A model generated the notes under the pieces. That model did no database searches. It had not been told where the DNA came from and saw only the letters and a list, made by a program, of their open reading frames with translations. This document shows positions 6,863 to 15,946 of a DNA stretch of 64,000 nucleotides, one piece after another. Within the stretch, counting starts at the first letter, position 1. Each line of letters begins with the position of its first letter. Made by a program: the position numbers and the translations under genes. Source of the stretch: JAVDCA01 sp035293985 (lineage in GTDB: Bacteria; Pseudomonadota; Alphaproteobacteria; Rhizobiales; Xanthobacteraceae); contig DATGLS010000036.1 in assembly GCA_035293985.1 (NCBI GenBank), positions 1-64,000 of the forward strand, written 5' to 3'.

Positions 6863-7665
6863 TCGTCACGTCCGGCAAGGGTGGCGTCGGCAAGACCACA
6901 TCGACGGCGGCGCTCGGCGCCGCCCTCGCGCAAACCGGTCGCACGGTCGCGGTGGTCGATTTCGACGTCGGCCTGCGCAACCTCGATCTCGTCATGGGCG
7001 CGGAACGCCGCGTCGTCTACGACCTGATCAACGTCGCCAACGGCGATGTGCGGCTGCAGCAGGCGCTGATCCGCGACAAGCGGATCGAGACCATGTACCT
7101 GCTCGCGGCCTCGCAGACGCGCGACAAGGATGCGCTGTCGGAAGAAGGCGTGCGGCGCGTGATCGGCGAGCTGCGCGACCGGTTCGACTGGGTGATCTGC
7201 GACAGCCCGGCCGGCATCGAGCGCGGCGCGACGCTGGCGATGCGCTACGCCGACCTCGCCGTGGTGGTGACCAACCCGGAAGTCTCCTCGGTGCGCGACA
7301 GCGACCGCATCATCGGGCTCCTCGACTCCAAGACCATCAAGGCGGCGCGCGGCGAGCGGATGGAGAAGCTTCTGCTGCTCACCCGCTACGACAAGGTGCG
7401 CGCCGGCCGCGGCGACATGCTCGGCATCGAGGACGTGCTCGAGATCCTGTCCATCCCGCTGCTCGGCATCGTGCCGGAAAGCGAGGAGGTCCTGCGCGCC
7501 TCCAACCTCGGCGCCCCGGTCACGATGTCCAATCCGACCAGCGCGCCGGCGCGCGCCTACATGGACGCGGCGCGTCGCCTGTGCGGCGAGTCGATCGCGA
7601 TGACGATCCCGAGCGAACGGCAGAACCTGCTCAGCAAGCTGTTCGGCGGCAGGAGGGCTGCATGA
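6847..7665 (+). CDS. minD: Septum site-determining ATPase MinD
   Basis: MinD is a membrane-associated ParA-type ATPase that recruits MinC and oscillates under MinE control. The 272-residue product has the deviant Walker A GKGGVGKTT at residues 10-18, the DFDVGLRNLDL switch region, CDSPAGIE, and TNPEVSSVRDSDR. It ends in an amphipathic membrane-targeting helix (SERQNLLSKLFGG). Length is normal for the family. The ATG at 6847 overlaps the end of minC by 16 bp, and its TGA overlaps the minE ATG by four bases, so the three genes are translationally coupled. Confidence 0.97.
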   Translation: MAEVLVVTSGKGGVGKTTSTAALGAALAQTGRTVAVVDFDVGLRNLDLVMGAERRVVYDLINVANGDVRLQQALIRDKRIETMYLLAASQTRDKDALSEEGVRRVIGELRDRFDWVICDSPAGIERGATLAMRYADLAVVVTNPEVSSVRDSDRIIGLLDSKTIKAARGERMEKLLLLTRYDKVRAGRGDMLGIEDVLEILSIPLLGIVPESEEVLRASNLGAPVTMSNPTSAPARAYMDAARRLCGESIAMTIPSERQNLLSKLFGGRRAA

Positions 7666-7952
7666 AAATCTTCGAGCTTCTCTCGCGCCGGCGCTCCGCG
7701 CCGCTCGCGCGCGAGCGACTGCAGATCCTGCTCACCCACGAGCGCGGCGCGACCGGCCAGTCCGGGCTGATCGCGGTGCTGCGCGAGGAGATCCTGGCCG
7801 TGATCGCGCGCCACGTCGACGTCGCCCCCGAGAAGGTCGACGTCCGGGTGCAGGACGGCGACGAGCTCGCGGTGCTCGAGATCGACGTCGAGATCCCGCG
7901 CGCAATGGCGCGCCCGCGCTCGCCCTGGGAACGCGGCGGCCGCGCCGCTTGA
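7662..7952 (+). CDS. minE: Cell division topological specificity factor MinE
   Basis: MinE stimulates MinD ATPase and sets the pole-to-pole oscillation that keeps the division site central. The 96-residue protein has the N-terminal MinD-binding and membrane segment (MKIFELLSRRRSAPLARERLQILL spread over residues 1-24), then the dimerisation part (LREEILAVIARHV, VDVRVQDGDELAVLEIDVEIP). It starts at the ATG at 7662 inside the minD stop (ATGA overlap). The residues after about 82 form an Arg/Pro-rich tail. Confidence 0.95.
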   Translation: MKIFELLSRRRSAPLARERLQILLTHERGATGQSGLIAVLREEILAVIARHVDVAPEKVDVRVQDGDELAVLEIDVEIPRAMARPRSPWERGGRAA

Positions 7953-8347
7953 GCAATTCGGGCGCCGACCCGGCGCCCGCTGATGGCAGCCGAGCCGCAG
8001 GCCGGCGCCGGCGAGCCGAAAAGATAGCAAATGCTGCCGCTTTGCCAGGCCACCCCCTGGTGGACTGGCCCGCTGAGCTTGCCGGAACCGCGTCGGCATC
8101 CTTTCTCCTTGAAGTGGTGGAGAAAGTTCCACGGAGTTGCCCAAGCGACTGCGCTCCGGACGGCGCTTACCCCGAATTTGATTGGATTGCCCAAGGAATC
8201 GGCAAGCTCAATCGCCACCGCTCGGTCGCGTTCCCGCCCAACAAATTTCCCGAACGCGCGGCAGGCTCGCGCCGGCATGCCGTCGAGTGGGAACCCATCC
8301 CTCGGCGGAGGCTTCTTGGTGGGGCAAATTTTAACAGGAACGGACAG
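7953..8347. other. Noncoding stretch between minE and the DUF2147 gene
   Basis: No gene is supported in these 395 bases; an open frame entering from 7949 looks random before the signal peptide of the next gene. An 8-bp inverted repeat CTTTCTCC/GGAGAAAG with a 10-base loop lies at 8101-8126 without a T-run. The promoter of the next gene should be in the last 100 bases. Confidence 0.5.
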
Positions 8348-8848
8348 ATGGCAATGCGAGATCGTAGCTCGTTGCGGGCGTTTGTTGTGTGCCTGGTGGC
8401 GGGCGGCGCCGCGCTCGCGGCAGCGACCCCGGCCTTTGCGGCCGATCCGACCGGCGAGTGGATGGTGGCGGACCATTCGGCGCGCATCCGCATCGAGCGC
8501 TGCCCCGACGGCTACTGGGGCAGCATCGCGTGGGAGCGTCAGCCCGGCACCGACAAGAACAATCCAGATCCCAACAAGCGCGGACGTCCCCTCCTCGGCA
8601 CGCCGATCCTGCTCGCGATGAAGCCAGAAGAGAGCAACAAGTGGCAGGGAAAGGTCTACAACCCGAAGGACGGCGGCTACTACGACGCCAGCATCCAGCT
8701 GGAAAGCCACAATCAGTTGCGGCTGCAGGGCTGCATGCTGATCTTCTGCAGCGGCGAGACGTGGACGCGCGTGCCGGACAACGTTCACGCGACGACCGGC
8801 GCCGCAGCCGCCGCCCCGCCCCCGCCCAGCGTCTGCCCGAAACGCTGA
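8348..8848 (+). CDS. Exported DUF2147 domain protein
   Basis: A 166-residue protein with a signal peptide (about residues 1-31, cleaved after PAFA), then the DUF2147 domain: DPTGEWMVADHSARIRIERC, GYWGSIAWER, GKVYNPKDGGYYDASIQL and LRLQGCMLIFCSGETWTRV. These small beta-rich periplasmic proteins are widespread, and their activity is unknown to me. Two further cysteines in GCMLIFC could form a disulfide. The ATG at 8348 directly precedes the signal peptide. The protein ends in a Pro/Ala tail. A palindromic hairpin follows the stop, before the convergent hpnN gene. Confidence 0.85.
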   Translation: MAMRDRSSLRAFVVCLVAGGAALAAATPAFAADPTGEWMVADHSARIRIERCPDGYWGSIAWERQPGTDKNNPDPNKRGRPLLGTPILLAMKPEESNKWQGKVYNPKDGGYYDASIQLESHNQLRLQGCMLIFCSGETWTRVPDNVHATTGAAAAAPPPPSVCPKR

Positions 8849-8856
8849 CAAAGCTA

Positions 8857-8895
8857 TTCGTCATGCGCGGGCTTGGCCCGCGCATCCACGTCTTC
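8857..8895. repeat. Bradyrhizobium-type palindromic hairpin between convergent genes
   Basis: ATGCGCGGGC (8863-8872) pairs perfectly with GCCCGCGCAT (8876-8885) around a 3-base loop, inside the flanking context TTCGTC...CCACGTC. This resembles a short interspersed palindrome that I recall as common in Bradyrhizobium-like genomes. It lies between the converging ends of the DUF2147 gene and hpnN, and could also act as a bidirectional terminator. Confidence 0.6.
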
Positions 8896-8905
8896 GCGAC
8901 GAGCG

Positions 8906-11521
8906 TTATTTCGCCGGCTCTTCCGCCCGGTTGCCGTTCTCGCGCGGCTTGCCCATCAGGGCGGGCTGAAACAGCACCGCGGCCGCCAGGGTGCACGCGA
9001 GCGATAGCGCCAGCAACCGGCCCATGCTCGACGTGCCGGGGTGGCTCGAGAACCACAAAGATCCAAACGCGGTCGCGGTCGTCATGGCGCTGAAGAAGAC
9101 GGCGCGGGTGAGACTCGACTGCAGCAGCTGGGTCTGCCCGGCCCGCCACGCCATGACGTAGTAGATCTTGAACGCGACGCCGACGCCGAGCAGCAGCGGC
9201 AGCGCGATGATGTTGGCGAAATTGAGCGGGAAGCCCACCGCGGCGCAGATCTCCAGCGTCACCACGCCGGCGAGCAGCAGCGGCACGAGGGTGAGCAGCA
9301 CGTCGCCGATCCGCCGCAGCACCACCCACAGCAGGATCGAGATCGCGAGCATCGCCCACAGGCCCGCCTGGATGAAGGCGCGCACGATCGTCTGCCCCGA
9401 TTCCATGATGCCGACCGCCTCGCCGGTCGCGCCCGGCGCGATGCGCAGCACCGACTGGGCGAACTTGCGGATCACCTCGTTGTCGTTCGGGTCGCCCTTC
9501 ATGCCGACCTCGACGCGTGCGTGGCCATCCGGCGCGACCCATTCACGGGCGAGATCGGGCGGCACCGAGGCGCGCGTCACCGGCTCGGTCGCCGTGAGCG
9601 CGGTGCGCAGCTCGGCGAGGTCGGCGGTGAGCGGCTCGACCATCGCGCGCGCGACGGCGGCGCGCGCGTCGGGGCCCGCATCGGCGAGCCGAATGAGATC
9701 GTCGGCGAGGCGCAGCGCCGCCTTGGCCCCCGCGCCTTGCTCGCCGTCGGCGGCCTCGCGCAGCGCGCTCGCGCCGCCGCGCAGCGCCTCGACCACCTCG
9801 GCGTCGGACGGCGCGGGCTTGGTCGCCACCGGGTAGAGCGCCTTGTGCAGCGCGGCCGCGGCCGCCTTGATGCGGGCGAGCTTGGCCGGCTGGTCGTCGG
9901 GCACGAAGCTGTCGATCGTGCGCGTGGTCGCGACGTCCGGCAGCCTGGCGAGATCCTTGGCGATGCGGTCGGCATCGTCGGCGTTCGCGGCCAGCACCTC
10001 GGCGGTGTGCGCGCTGACGTTGGGATCGCGCCGCAGGTCGAGATAGGTCGCGATCGACTCGGCCTTGGGGCTGCGCAGGTTGGTCGGGTTGAAATCGAAC
10101 TGCAGGTGCGTGAGCAGCGGCAGCCCCGCGATCGCGACCAGCAGCGTGCCGACGATCACGGGCACGCGATGGCGCTCGAGAAAGCGGTCGACCGGGGCGA
10201 GCGCCGCATAGCCGAGCGGCTCCGGCTCGCCCGGCGGGTTGAGCCACTGCAGCAGCGCCGGCAGCAACGTGATGCTGGTCACGAACGCGATCAGCATGCC
10301 GAGGCCCGCGATCTCGCCGAGCTCGGAGAGGCCGCGGTAGTCGGTCGGCAGGAACGAGAAGAAGCCGGCCGCGACGGCGGCGGCCGCAAGCGTCAGCGGA
10401 GCGCCGGCGCGCGCGCCGGCGTTGGTCAGCGCCTTGCGCAGGTCTGAGCATTCGTGCCGTTCGGCGCGATACCGCACGCTGAACTGCAGCCCGAAGTCGA
10501 CGCCGAGGCCGACGAACAGCACCGCGAACGCGACCGAGATGAGGTTGAGCGAGCCGACAAGCAGGAGGCCGAGCGCGGCGGTGAGCGCCAGACCGACCCC
10601 GAGGTTGATCGCGACCGCGACGATGATGCGGTATGACTTCAGCGCCAGCCACAGAATCAGCAGCACCACCCCGAGCGTGATGACGCCGTTGAGGAACGCG
10701 CCTTCCTTGAGGGTGCCGAATTCCTCGTCGGCGATCGGCACCGGGCCGGTGAGCCGGACGGTCGCGCCGAACTTCTGCCCGAGATCGAGTGCCGCGGCCG
10801 CCTGGCGGATCGCGTCGGTCGCCTTCTGGCCAGGCTGCAGGGCGTGGAAGTCGAGCACCGGCTTGATCGTGACGATGCGGCGCAGCTGCGAGGCGCTCGG
10901 AGGCTGGCCGCCCATCATCTCGTACCAGGAGAAACGGGCCGGCTCGCCGCGCAGCGCCTGCTCGATCGTGTCGGACGACATGTTGAGCGGCCGCGCCAGC
11001 GCATCGAGCGTCACCTGTCCGGCCTGGATGCCGGTCAGCGACAGCGACATCGCCTGCACGAGGCCGCGCAGGCTCGGATCGCTCGTGAGCTGGCTCAGCA
11101 GCGGCGCCGCACGCGACAGCTGTCCGGTCACGCCCACGAGCTGGTCGGTCGGCAGGAACAACAGCTTGTTGCGCGCGAAGAAGTCGCTGGCGGCGACCGA
11201 TTCGACCGAGCGAAAGAGCGCTTTGTCGGGCGCGAGTCGGCCGACCAGCTGGTCGGCGGCCGCGGTCGCGAGCTCCGGGGTCGGCGCATCGATCACCGCG
11301 ACGATCAGCTGAATGCCCTGGGTGAAGCGGTGCTCGTAGGCGATTTCGCGCTGGCGCCAGGGCAGGTCCGGCGCGATCAGCTTGGTCACGTCGGCGTTGA
11401 TGCTGAAGTGGCGTGCCGCATAGGTGCCGCCAGCCGCGGCGAGCAGCGCGCTGACGAGAATGACCGGCCAGACATGGCGCGTGCAGAAGTCGACGATCTC
11501 GGCGATGGCGCGGCTCAGCAT
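8906..11521 (-). CDS. hpnN: Hopanoid-associated RND transporter HpnN
   Basis: HpnN is an MMPL/RND-type inner-membrane protein needed to move hopanoids to the outer membrane. The 871-residue product has TM1 near the N-terminus (HVWPVILVSALLAAAGGTY), a large periplasmic loop, a first multi-TM block containing FVGLGVDFGLQFSVRYRAER, a second periplasmic loop, and a final TM block (LLWVVLRRIGDVLLTLVPLLL, LPLLLGVGVAFKIYYVMAW). This is the two-fold RND layout. The ATG at 11521 matches the usual family start; the frame is open to 11698, and starts at 11554 or 11698 are possible. It is transcribed divergently from hpnH. The 3' end faces the DUF2147 gene across a hairpin. Confidence 0.95.
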   Translation of the reverse strand: MLSRAIAEIVDFCTRHVWPVILVSALLAAAGGTYAARHFSINADVTKLIAPDLPWRQREIAYEHRFTQGIQLIVAVIDAPTPELATAAADQLVGRLAPDKALFRSVESVAASDFFARNKLLFLPTDQLVGVTGQLSRAAPLLSQLTSDPSLRGLVQAMSLSLTGIQAGQVTLDALARPLNMSSDTIEQALRGEPARFSWYEMMGGQPPSASQLRRIVTIKPVLDFHALQPGQKATDAIRQAAAALDLGQKFGATVRLTGPVPIADEEFGTLKEGAFLNGVITLGVVLLILWLALKSYRIIVAVAINLGVGLALTAALGLLLVGSLNLISVAFAVLFVGLGVDFGLQFSVRYRAERHECSDLRKALTNAGARAGAPLTLAAAAVAAGFFSFLPTDYRGLSELGEIAGLGMLIAFVTSITLLPALLQWLNPPGEPEPLGYAALAPVDRFLERHRVPVIVGTLLVAIAGLPLLTHLQFDFNPTNLRSPKAESIATYLDLRRDPNVSAHTAEVLAANADDADRIAKDLARLPDVATTRTIDSFVPDDQPAKLARIKAAAAALHKALYPVATKPAPSDAEVVEALRGGASALREAADGEQGAGAKAALRLADDLIRLADAGPDARAAVARAMVEPLTADLAELRTALTATEPVTRASVPPDLAREWVAPDGHARVEVGMKGDPNDNEVIRKFAQSVLRIAPGATGEAVGIMESGQTIVRAFIQAGLWAMLAISILLWVVLRRIGDVLLTLVPLLLAGVVTLEICAAVGFPLNFANIIALPLLLGVGVAFKIYYVMAWRAGQTQLLQSSLTRAVFFSAMTTATAFGSLWFSSHPGTSSMGRLLALSLACTLAAAVLFQPALMGKPRENGNRAEEPAK

Positions 11522-12188
11522 CGGCGTCGAGAAGCCCTTGACGGCCGCCGCCATGGAGGCCCAACGGGTCCGGTCACCCGCGATTCGGACTGGCTGCGCG
11601 GTGCCCGAACCGGATTGACGCTCGCCCCCGCGCGCCAGGGCGACCGCGACGCGCGCCCCCTGCGGCCGCGAACGAGTAGGTAGCATTGTCTCAGTCATGC
11701 CGTCTCAATTTCTCTATCGATCTCAAAAATCGGAGGGCTTTTGAGAACATGGGGTTACCGCACTGCAGCAACGGACTCAACAGTCGAGCCATAGCCGTTT
11801 TGCACGGCTTCCAAGCCGGATCGCGGTTCCATGGGATGCGCTCTAATGGGGCGAGCTTTGTGGCATTGCGTTGACCGTTTTGCCTTGCCCCGGTGTTGGA
11901 TTGGTGCGGGGGGTACCCCAGAAATCGCCCAAGCCGGAGGTATCATTCACCGGCGGCCGGATGCCGGCCGGTCAAAGAGATGTTACGGTTCAGCTGGTTA
12001 ATGGCCTACACCCGGGCGTGCGCTGGATGTTATCCCTGCGACACGGTCGATCTCCGCGGAACGGAACACGCTCTAGGCAATTACGGCCGGAGGGTATACT
12101 TCACGCGGAAGTCCGCGGGCATACGACGAAAATCGCAAGTTACATAGACCCCAAAAGCAAGACCGAGAGACATCACCGAGAGACATCA
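11522..12188. other. Divergent hpnN/hpnH promoter region
   Basis: About 670 bases separate the chosen hpnN start from the hpnH start. The 180 bases nearest hpnN are open in its frame and could encode an N-terminal extension. The remaining 490 bases contain no supported gene and are less GC-rich than the surroundings. Promoters for both genes should be here; no confident -35/-10 pair was picked. A 13-bp tandem duplication directly precedes hpnH. Confidence 0.5.
12162..12187 (+). repeat. Tandem 13-bp duplication at the hpnH ribosome-binding site
   Basis: ACCGAGAGACATC occurs at 12162-12174 and immediately again at 12175-12187, ending one base before the hpnH ATG. The GAGAGA core is the only purine-rich Shine-Dalgarno-like stretch near the start, so the signal is duplicated at spacings of about 4 and 17 bases. 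Confidence 0.85.
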
Positions 12189-13337
12189 ATGGCAGTACCG
12201 TTTTTGAAAGAGCTGCGTATCGGGTCCTACCTCATCAAGCAGAAGCTCGCCGGCCGCGAGCGCTATCCGCTGGTGCTGATGTTGGAGCCGCTTTTTCGTT
12301 GCAATCTCGCCTGCGCGGGCTGCGGCAAGATCGACTATCCGGACGCGATCCTCAATCGCCGGCTATCGGTCAAGGAGTGCCTCGACGCCGTCGACGAGTG
12401 CGGCGCGCCGATGGTCGCGATCCCGGGCGGCGAGCCGCTGATCCACAAGGAGATCGGCGAGATCGTCAAAGGCATCGTGGCGCGCAAGAAGTTCGTGTCG
12501 CTGTGCACCAACGCCCTTCTGCTCGAGAAGAAGCTGCACCTGTTCGAGCCCTCGCCCTACCTGTTCTTCTCGGTGCATCTCGATGGGATCAAGAAGCATC
12601 ACGACAAGTCGGTGTGCATGGAGGGCGGGTTCGAGCGCGCCGTCGACGCGATCAAGGCTGCCAAGGCCAAGGGTTTCACCGTCAACGTCAACTGCACGAT
12701 CTTCGACGGCCATCCGGCGGAGGACATCGCGGAGTTTCTCGATCTCACCGAGGAGCTCGGCGTCGGCGTGTCGATCTCGCCCGGCTATGCCTATGAGCGC
12801 GCACCCGACCAGGAGCACTTCCTCAACCGGCGCAAGACCAAGGAGCTCTTCCGCAACGTCTTCGCGCTCGGCAAGGGCAAGAAGTGGCAGTTCATGCACT
12901 CCACCCTCTTCCTCGACTTCCTCGCCGGCAACCAGGAGTACCACTGCACGCCGTGGGGCATGCCGACGCGCAACATCTTCGGCTGGCAGAAGCCGTGCTA
13001 CCTGCTCGGCGAGGGCTACGCGAAGACCTTCAAGGAGCTGATGGAGACGACCGACTGGGACGCCTACGGCACCGGCCGCTACGAGAAGTGCGCGAACTGC
13101 ATGGCGCATTGCGGCTATGAGCCGACCGCGGCGCATGCCGCGATCGCGCACCCGATCACGGCCATGAAGGTCGCGTTGCGCGGCGTGCGCACCGAGGGCG
13201 AGATGGCGCCCGAGATCGCGATGGAGAACCAGCGCCCCGCCCAGTACGTCTTCGACGGTCAGGTGCAGCAGCGGCTGTCAGAGATCCGCAAGGCCGAAGC
13301 AGAGGCCAAAGTCAAGAAAGCGGCGACAGCGGCGTAG
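12189..13337 (+). CDS. hpnH: Adenosyl-hopene transferase HpnH (radical SAM)
   Basis: HpnH is a radical SAM enzyme that joins a 5'-deoxyadenosyl group to diploptene, making adenosylhopane, the first step of extended hopanoids. The 382-residue protein has the CxxxCxxC [4Fe-4S] motif at C38, C42 and C45, the GGEP-type motif (IPGGEPLIHKEIGE), and a C-terminal cysteine cluster (YEKCANCMAHCGYEPTAA). The start MAVPFLKELRIG at 12189 is the family start; the longer frame from 11871 is rejected. It is divergent from hpnN, and its last 60 bases overlap the 3' end of hpnG on the other strand. Confidence 0.97.
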   Translation: MAVPFLKELRIGSYLIKQKLAGRERYPLVLMLEPLFRCNLACAGCGKIDYPDAILNRRLSVKECLDAVDECGAPMVAIPGGEPLIHKEIGEIVKGIVARKKFVSLCTNALLLEKKLHLFEPSPYLFFSVHLDGIKKHHDKSVCMEGGFERAVDAIKAAKAKGFTVNVNCTIFDGHPAEDIAEFLDLTEELGVGVSISPGYAYERAPDQEHFLNRRKTKELFRNVFALGKGKKWQFMHSTLFLDFLAGNQEYHCTPWGMPTRNIFGWQKPCYLLGEGYAKTFKELMETTDWDAYGTGRYEKCANCMAHCGYEPTAAHAAIAHPITAMKVALRGVRTEGEMAPEIAMENQRPAQYVFDGQVQQRLSEIRKAEAEAKVKKAATAA

Positions 13338-13961
13338 GCCCGCGAACGCGCGGCCGGCGTCGCCGCCCGCGCGGATCAACGTGGAAATCTCCGACGGCGC
13401 GCGCGCGAGGCCGGAGAAGATCGCGCCGAAATCCACCCGTCCGTCCGGCTTGAGCGCCTTCTTGGCGAGCGGCGGCAGCGCGCGTTCGGCCGGGTCGCTG
13501 ATGACCCGGATCGCCGCGAACTGCAGATTGTGGGCGGCCGCATAATCGGCGCCGATGTGCGATTCCATGTCGACCGCGATGGCGTCGGTCGCCTCGCGCA
13601 TGGAGGCCTTGGTCTGCGGCAGCAACACCGGCTCCTCGACCCCCACCAGCGCGCCCTGCTTGACCGTGATGCCGCTCGCACCGACGCGCCCCGCCATGGC
13701 GGAGGCGACCGAACGGGGCACCTTCCAGGTTCCCTTGTCGGCGATCACCGCGGTCGCGACCACGACGTCGCCGGGCTCGAGCGAGGGGTCGAGCCCGCCC
13801 GCGATGCCGAAGCTGATGACGGCGCGCAGGCCGCTCGGATTGAGGCCCGAGAGCTGATGGCGCAGCCGCCTCGTGTCGCTGCCGCTGCAGACGACGTGGC
13901 TCACGCCGGGTCCGGCGGCGATACGTGATTCCTGAGCCAACCCCGTGATGACGAGAAACAC
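13278..13961 (-). CDS. hpnG: Hopanoid nucleoside phosphorylase HpnG
   Basis: HpnG removes adenine from adenosylhopane, leading to ribosylhopane and then bacteriohopanetetrol. The 227-residue product has the phosphorylase-fold features FGIAGGLDPSLEPGDVVVA, DAIAVDMESHIGADYA and AAIRVISDPAERALPP. The start is a GTG at 13961, three bases after the shc stop, so it is co-transcribed with shc. The C-terminal segment LRRCRRFLDFG resembles the usual HpnG tail, which supports the reading frame continuing through the 60-bp antisense overlap with hpnH. Confidence 0.93.
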   Translation of the reverse strand: MFLVITGLAQESRIAAGPGVSHVVCSGSDTRRLRHQLSGLNPSGLRAVISFGIAGGLDPSLEPGDVVVATAVIADKGTWKVPRSVASAMAGRVGASGITVKQGALVGVEEPVLLPQTKASMREATDAIAVDMESHIGADYAAAHNLQFAAIRVISDPAERALPPLAKKALKPDGRVDFGAIFSGLARAPSEISTLIRAGGDAGRAFAGLRRCRRFLDFGLCFGLADL

Positions 13962-13964
13962 CCG

Positions 13965-15929
13965 TCACATCCCCCATGCCACCGACGGGCGATTGGCCCG
14001 TTGCAAGTTCCGATACCGCGCTAGCGCCCATAGCGGGAAGAACTTGGAGTAACCGTGATAGCGCAAATAGAAGACCCGGGGGAAGCCTGTCGCGGTGTAG
14101 CGCGGCTCGTCCCAGAATCCGTCGCTCCCCTGCGTCGACGTGAGATAGGCGATGCCCCTTGCGACCGATTGATGGGCCGATTCGCCGGCCGCCATCAAGC
14201 CGATGAGCGCCCAGGCGGTCTGTGAAGCGGTACTCGGAGCCGGTTCGTAGCCCTTGTATTCGAGTTTGTAGCTCGTCCCATCCTCGCCCCAGCCGCCATC
14301 CGGGTTCTGAATCGCGACCAGCCAATCCACAGCTTTTCGAATTTCCGGCGATGCCGGGTCGGCGCCCACCGCATTGAGCGCGCACAGCACCGACCAGGTT
14401 CCATAGATGAAGTTCATGCCCCAGCGGCCGTACCAGCTGCCGTCTGCGCGCTGGGTCCGGCGCAGGTAGTCGATGGCGCGATCGATCGCCGGCTCGCCGG
14501 CTCTGGCGCCGAGCTGCGCCAGCATCGACAGACATCGACCGGTCACGTCCTCGGTCGGCGGATCGAGCAGCGCGCCATGATCGGCGAACGGGATATTGTT
14601 GAGATACTCGAACTCGTTGTCCACATCGAAGGCGCCCCAGCCGCCGTTGCGGCTCTGCATGCCCTCGATCCACTCCCGCCCGCGCGCGATGGCGCCGTCA
14701 TAGTCATGGGTGCCGCGGTTCTGCTGCAGGCGATCCATCGCCATCACGACCACGGCGGTGTCGTCGAGATCCGGATAGTGCGGGTTGGCATATTGGAAGG
14801 CCCAGCCGCCCGGCCGGGTATCGGGTCGTCGCACCGCCCAATCCCCCTTGGTCTCCAGCACCTGGAGCGGTTTGAGCCATGCAAGTCCCTTGCCAGCGCG
14901 GGCGACCGCCTCCTCCGATCCCGTCTCCAGCAACGCATGGCAGACGAGGCCCGTATCCCAGACGGGCGAGACGCAGGGCTGGCAGTAGGCCTCGTGATCC
15001 TTGATCACGAGGAGCTTCTCGACCGACTTGCGCGCCGTGACGACGTTGGGATGGTCGGGCGGATAGCCCAGCACGTCGTACATCAGCACCGAGTTGGCCA
15101 TCGCGGGATAGATGGCCCCGAGGCCATCCTCACCGTTGAGGCGCTCGGTGACGAAGGCCTCGGCCTTGGCGATCGCGCGCTGCCGCGGCCCGCGCGGCAT
15201 CCACGGCTCGACGACGCGCAGCACCGCGTCGATCGCGCGAAACACCAGGTACCACGACCATTTCTGGTGCGGCGCCTTGTGGCGCGGCCCGACGCTGAGC
15301 GGCGGCTCGACGAACAGCTCGTCGATCGTCACGCCGCGCGGATTCTTCGCCTTCGGCTTGAGGGCCATCAGCACGAGCAGTGGCACCAGCACGGTGCGCG
15401 CCCAGTACGACACCTTGTCGAGGTGGAATGGAAACCACTTCGGCAGCAGCATGATTTCCACCGGCATCACCGGCACGGTGCGCCAGGAGAGGACGCCGTA
15501 GAGCGCGAGCAGGCTGCAGGTGAAGACGTTGGCGCTCGCGCCGCCGCCGCGTGCCAGGATCGCGTCGCGCGCACGCGTCATATGCGGCGCCTGCGGATCG
15601 TCGCCGATCATCTTGAGCGCGAAATAGGCTTTCACGCTCGCGCTCATGTCGAAATCGCCGTCCTGAAAGAGCGGCCAGCCGCCATGCGTCCCTTGCGTCC
15701 GGCGCAGATAGACCGCGATCTTCGCCTCGAGCGCGGTGTCGATCGGCTCGCCGCGGAAGTGGCGCAGCAACACGTACTCGGCCGGGATGGTGCAGTCGGC
15801 CTCGAGCTCGAACACCCAGTGGCCGTCCGCCTGCTGGCGCTCGAGCAACGCCGTCGCTGCGTTGGCGATGCTGCGGTCGAGCAGGTCGTCCGCGATCCGT
15901 GCCGTTGCCGTCATGGTGGAAGCGCCCAT
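13965..15929 (-). CDS. shc: Squalene-hopene cyclase
   Basis: Shc (HpnF) cyclises squalene to hopene/hopanol at the inner membrane. The 654-residue protein has normal family length, the catalytic DxDD motif (DLDD at 387-390), and several QW motifs (for example RRTQGTHGGWPLF near 77-88, QSRNGGWGAFDVD, RRTQRADGSWYGRWG, QNPDGGWGEDG, STQGSDGFWDE). The first ATG at 15929 is used; an ATG five codons downstream is equally possible. It lies 17 bases after hpnE and three before hpnG in a minus-strand operon that runs hpnB-C-D-E-shc-G. Confidence 0.97.
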   Translation of the reverse strand: MGASTMTATARIADDLLDRSIANAATALLERQQADGHWVFELEADCTIPAEYVLLRHFRGEPIDTALEAKIAVYLRRTQGTHGGWPLFQDGDFDMSASVKAYFALKMIGDDPQAPHMTRARDAILARGGGASANVFTCSLLALYGVLSWRTVPVMPVEIMLLPKWFPFHLDKVSYWARTVLVPLLVLMALKPKAKNPRGVTIDELFVEPPLSVGPRHKAPHQKWSWYLVFRAIDAVLRVVEPWMPRGPRQRAIAKAEAFVTERLNGEDGLGAIYPAMANSVLMYDVLGYPPDHPNVVTARKSVEKLLVIKDHEAYCQPCVSPVWDTGLVCHALLETGSEEAVARAGKGLAWLKPLQVLETKGDWAVRRPDTRPGGWAFQYANPHYPDLDDTAVVVMAMDRLQQNRGTHDYDGAIARGREWIEGMQSRNGGWGAFDVDNEFEYLNNIPFADHGALLDPPTEDVTGRCLSMLAQLGARAGEPAIDRAIDYLRRTQRADGSWYGRWGMNFIYGTWSVLCALNAVGADPASPEIRKAVDWLVAIQNPDGGWGEDGTSYKLEYKGYEPAPSTASQTAWALIGLMAAGESAHQSVARGIAYLTSTQGSDGFWDEPRYTATGFPRVFYLRYHGYSKFFPLWALARYRNLQRANRPSVAWGM

Positions 15930-15946
15930 CGTCGAGAAAGAAAAAA

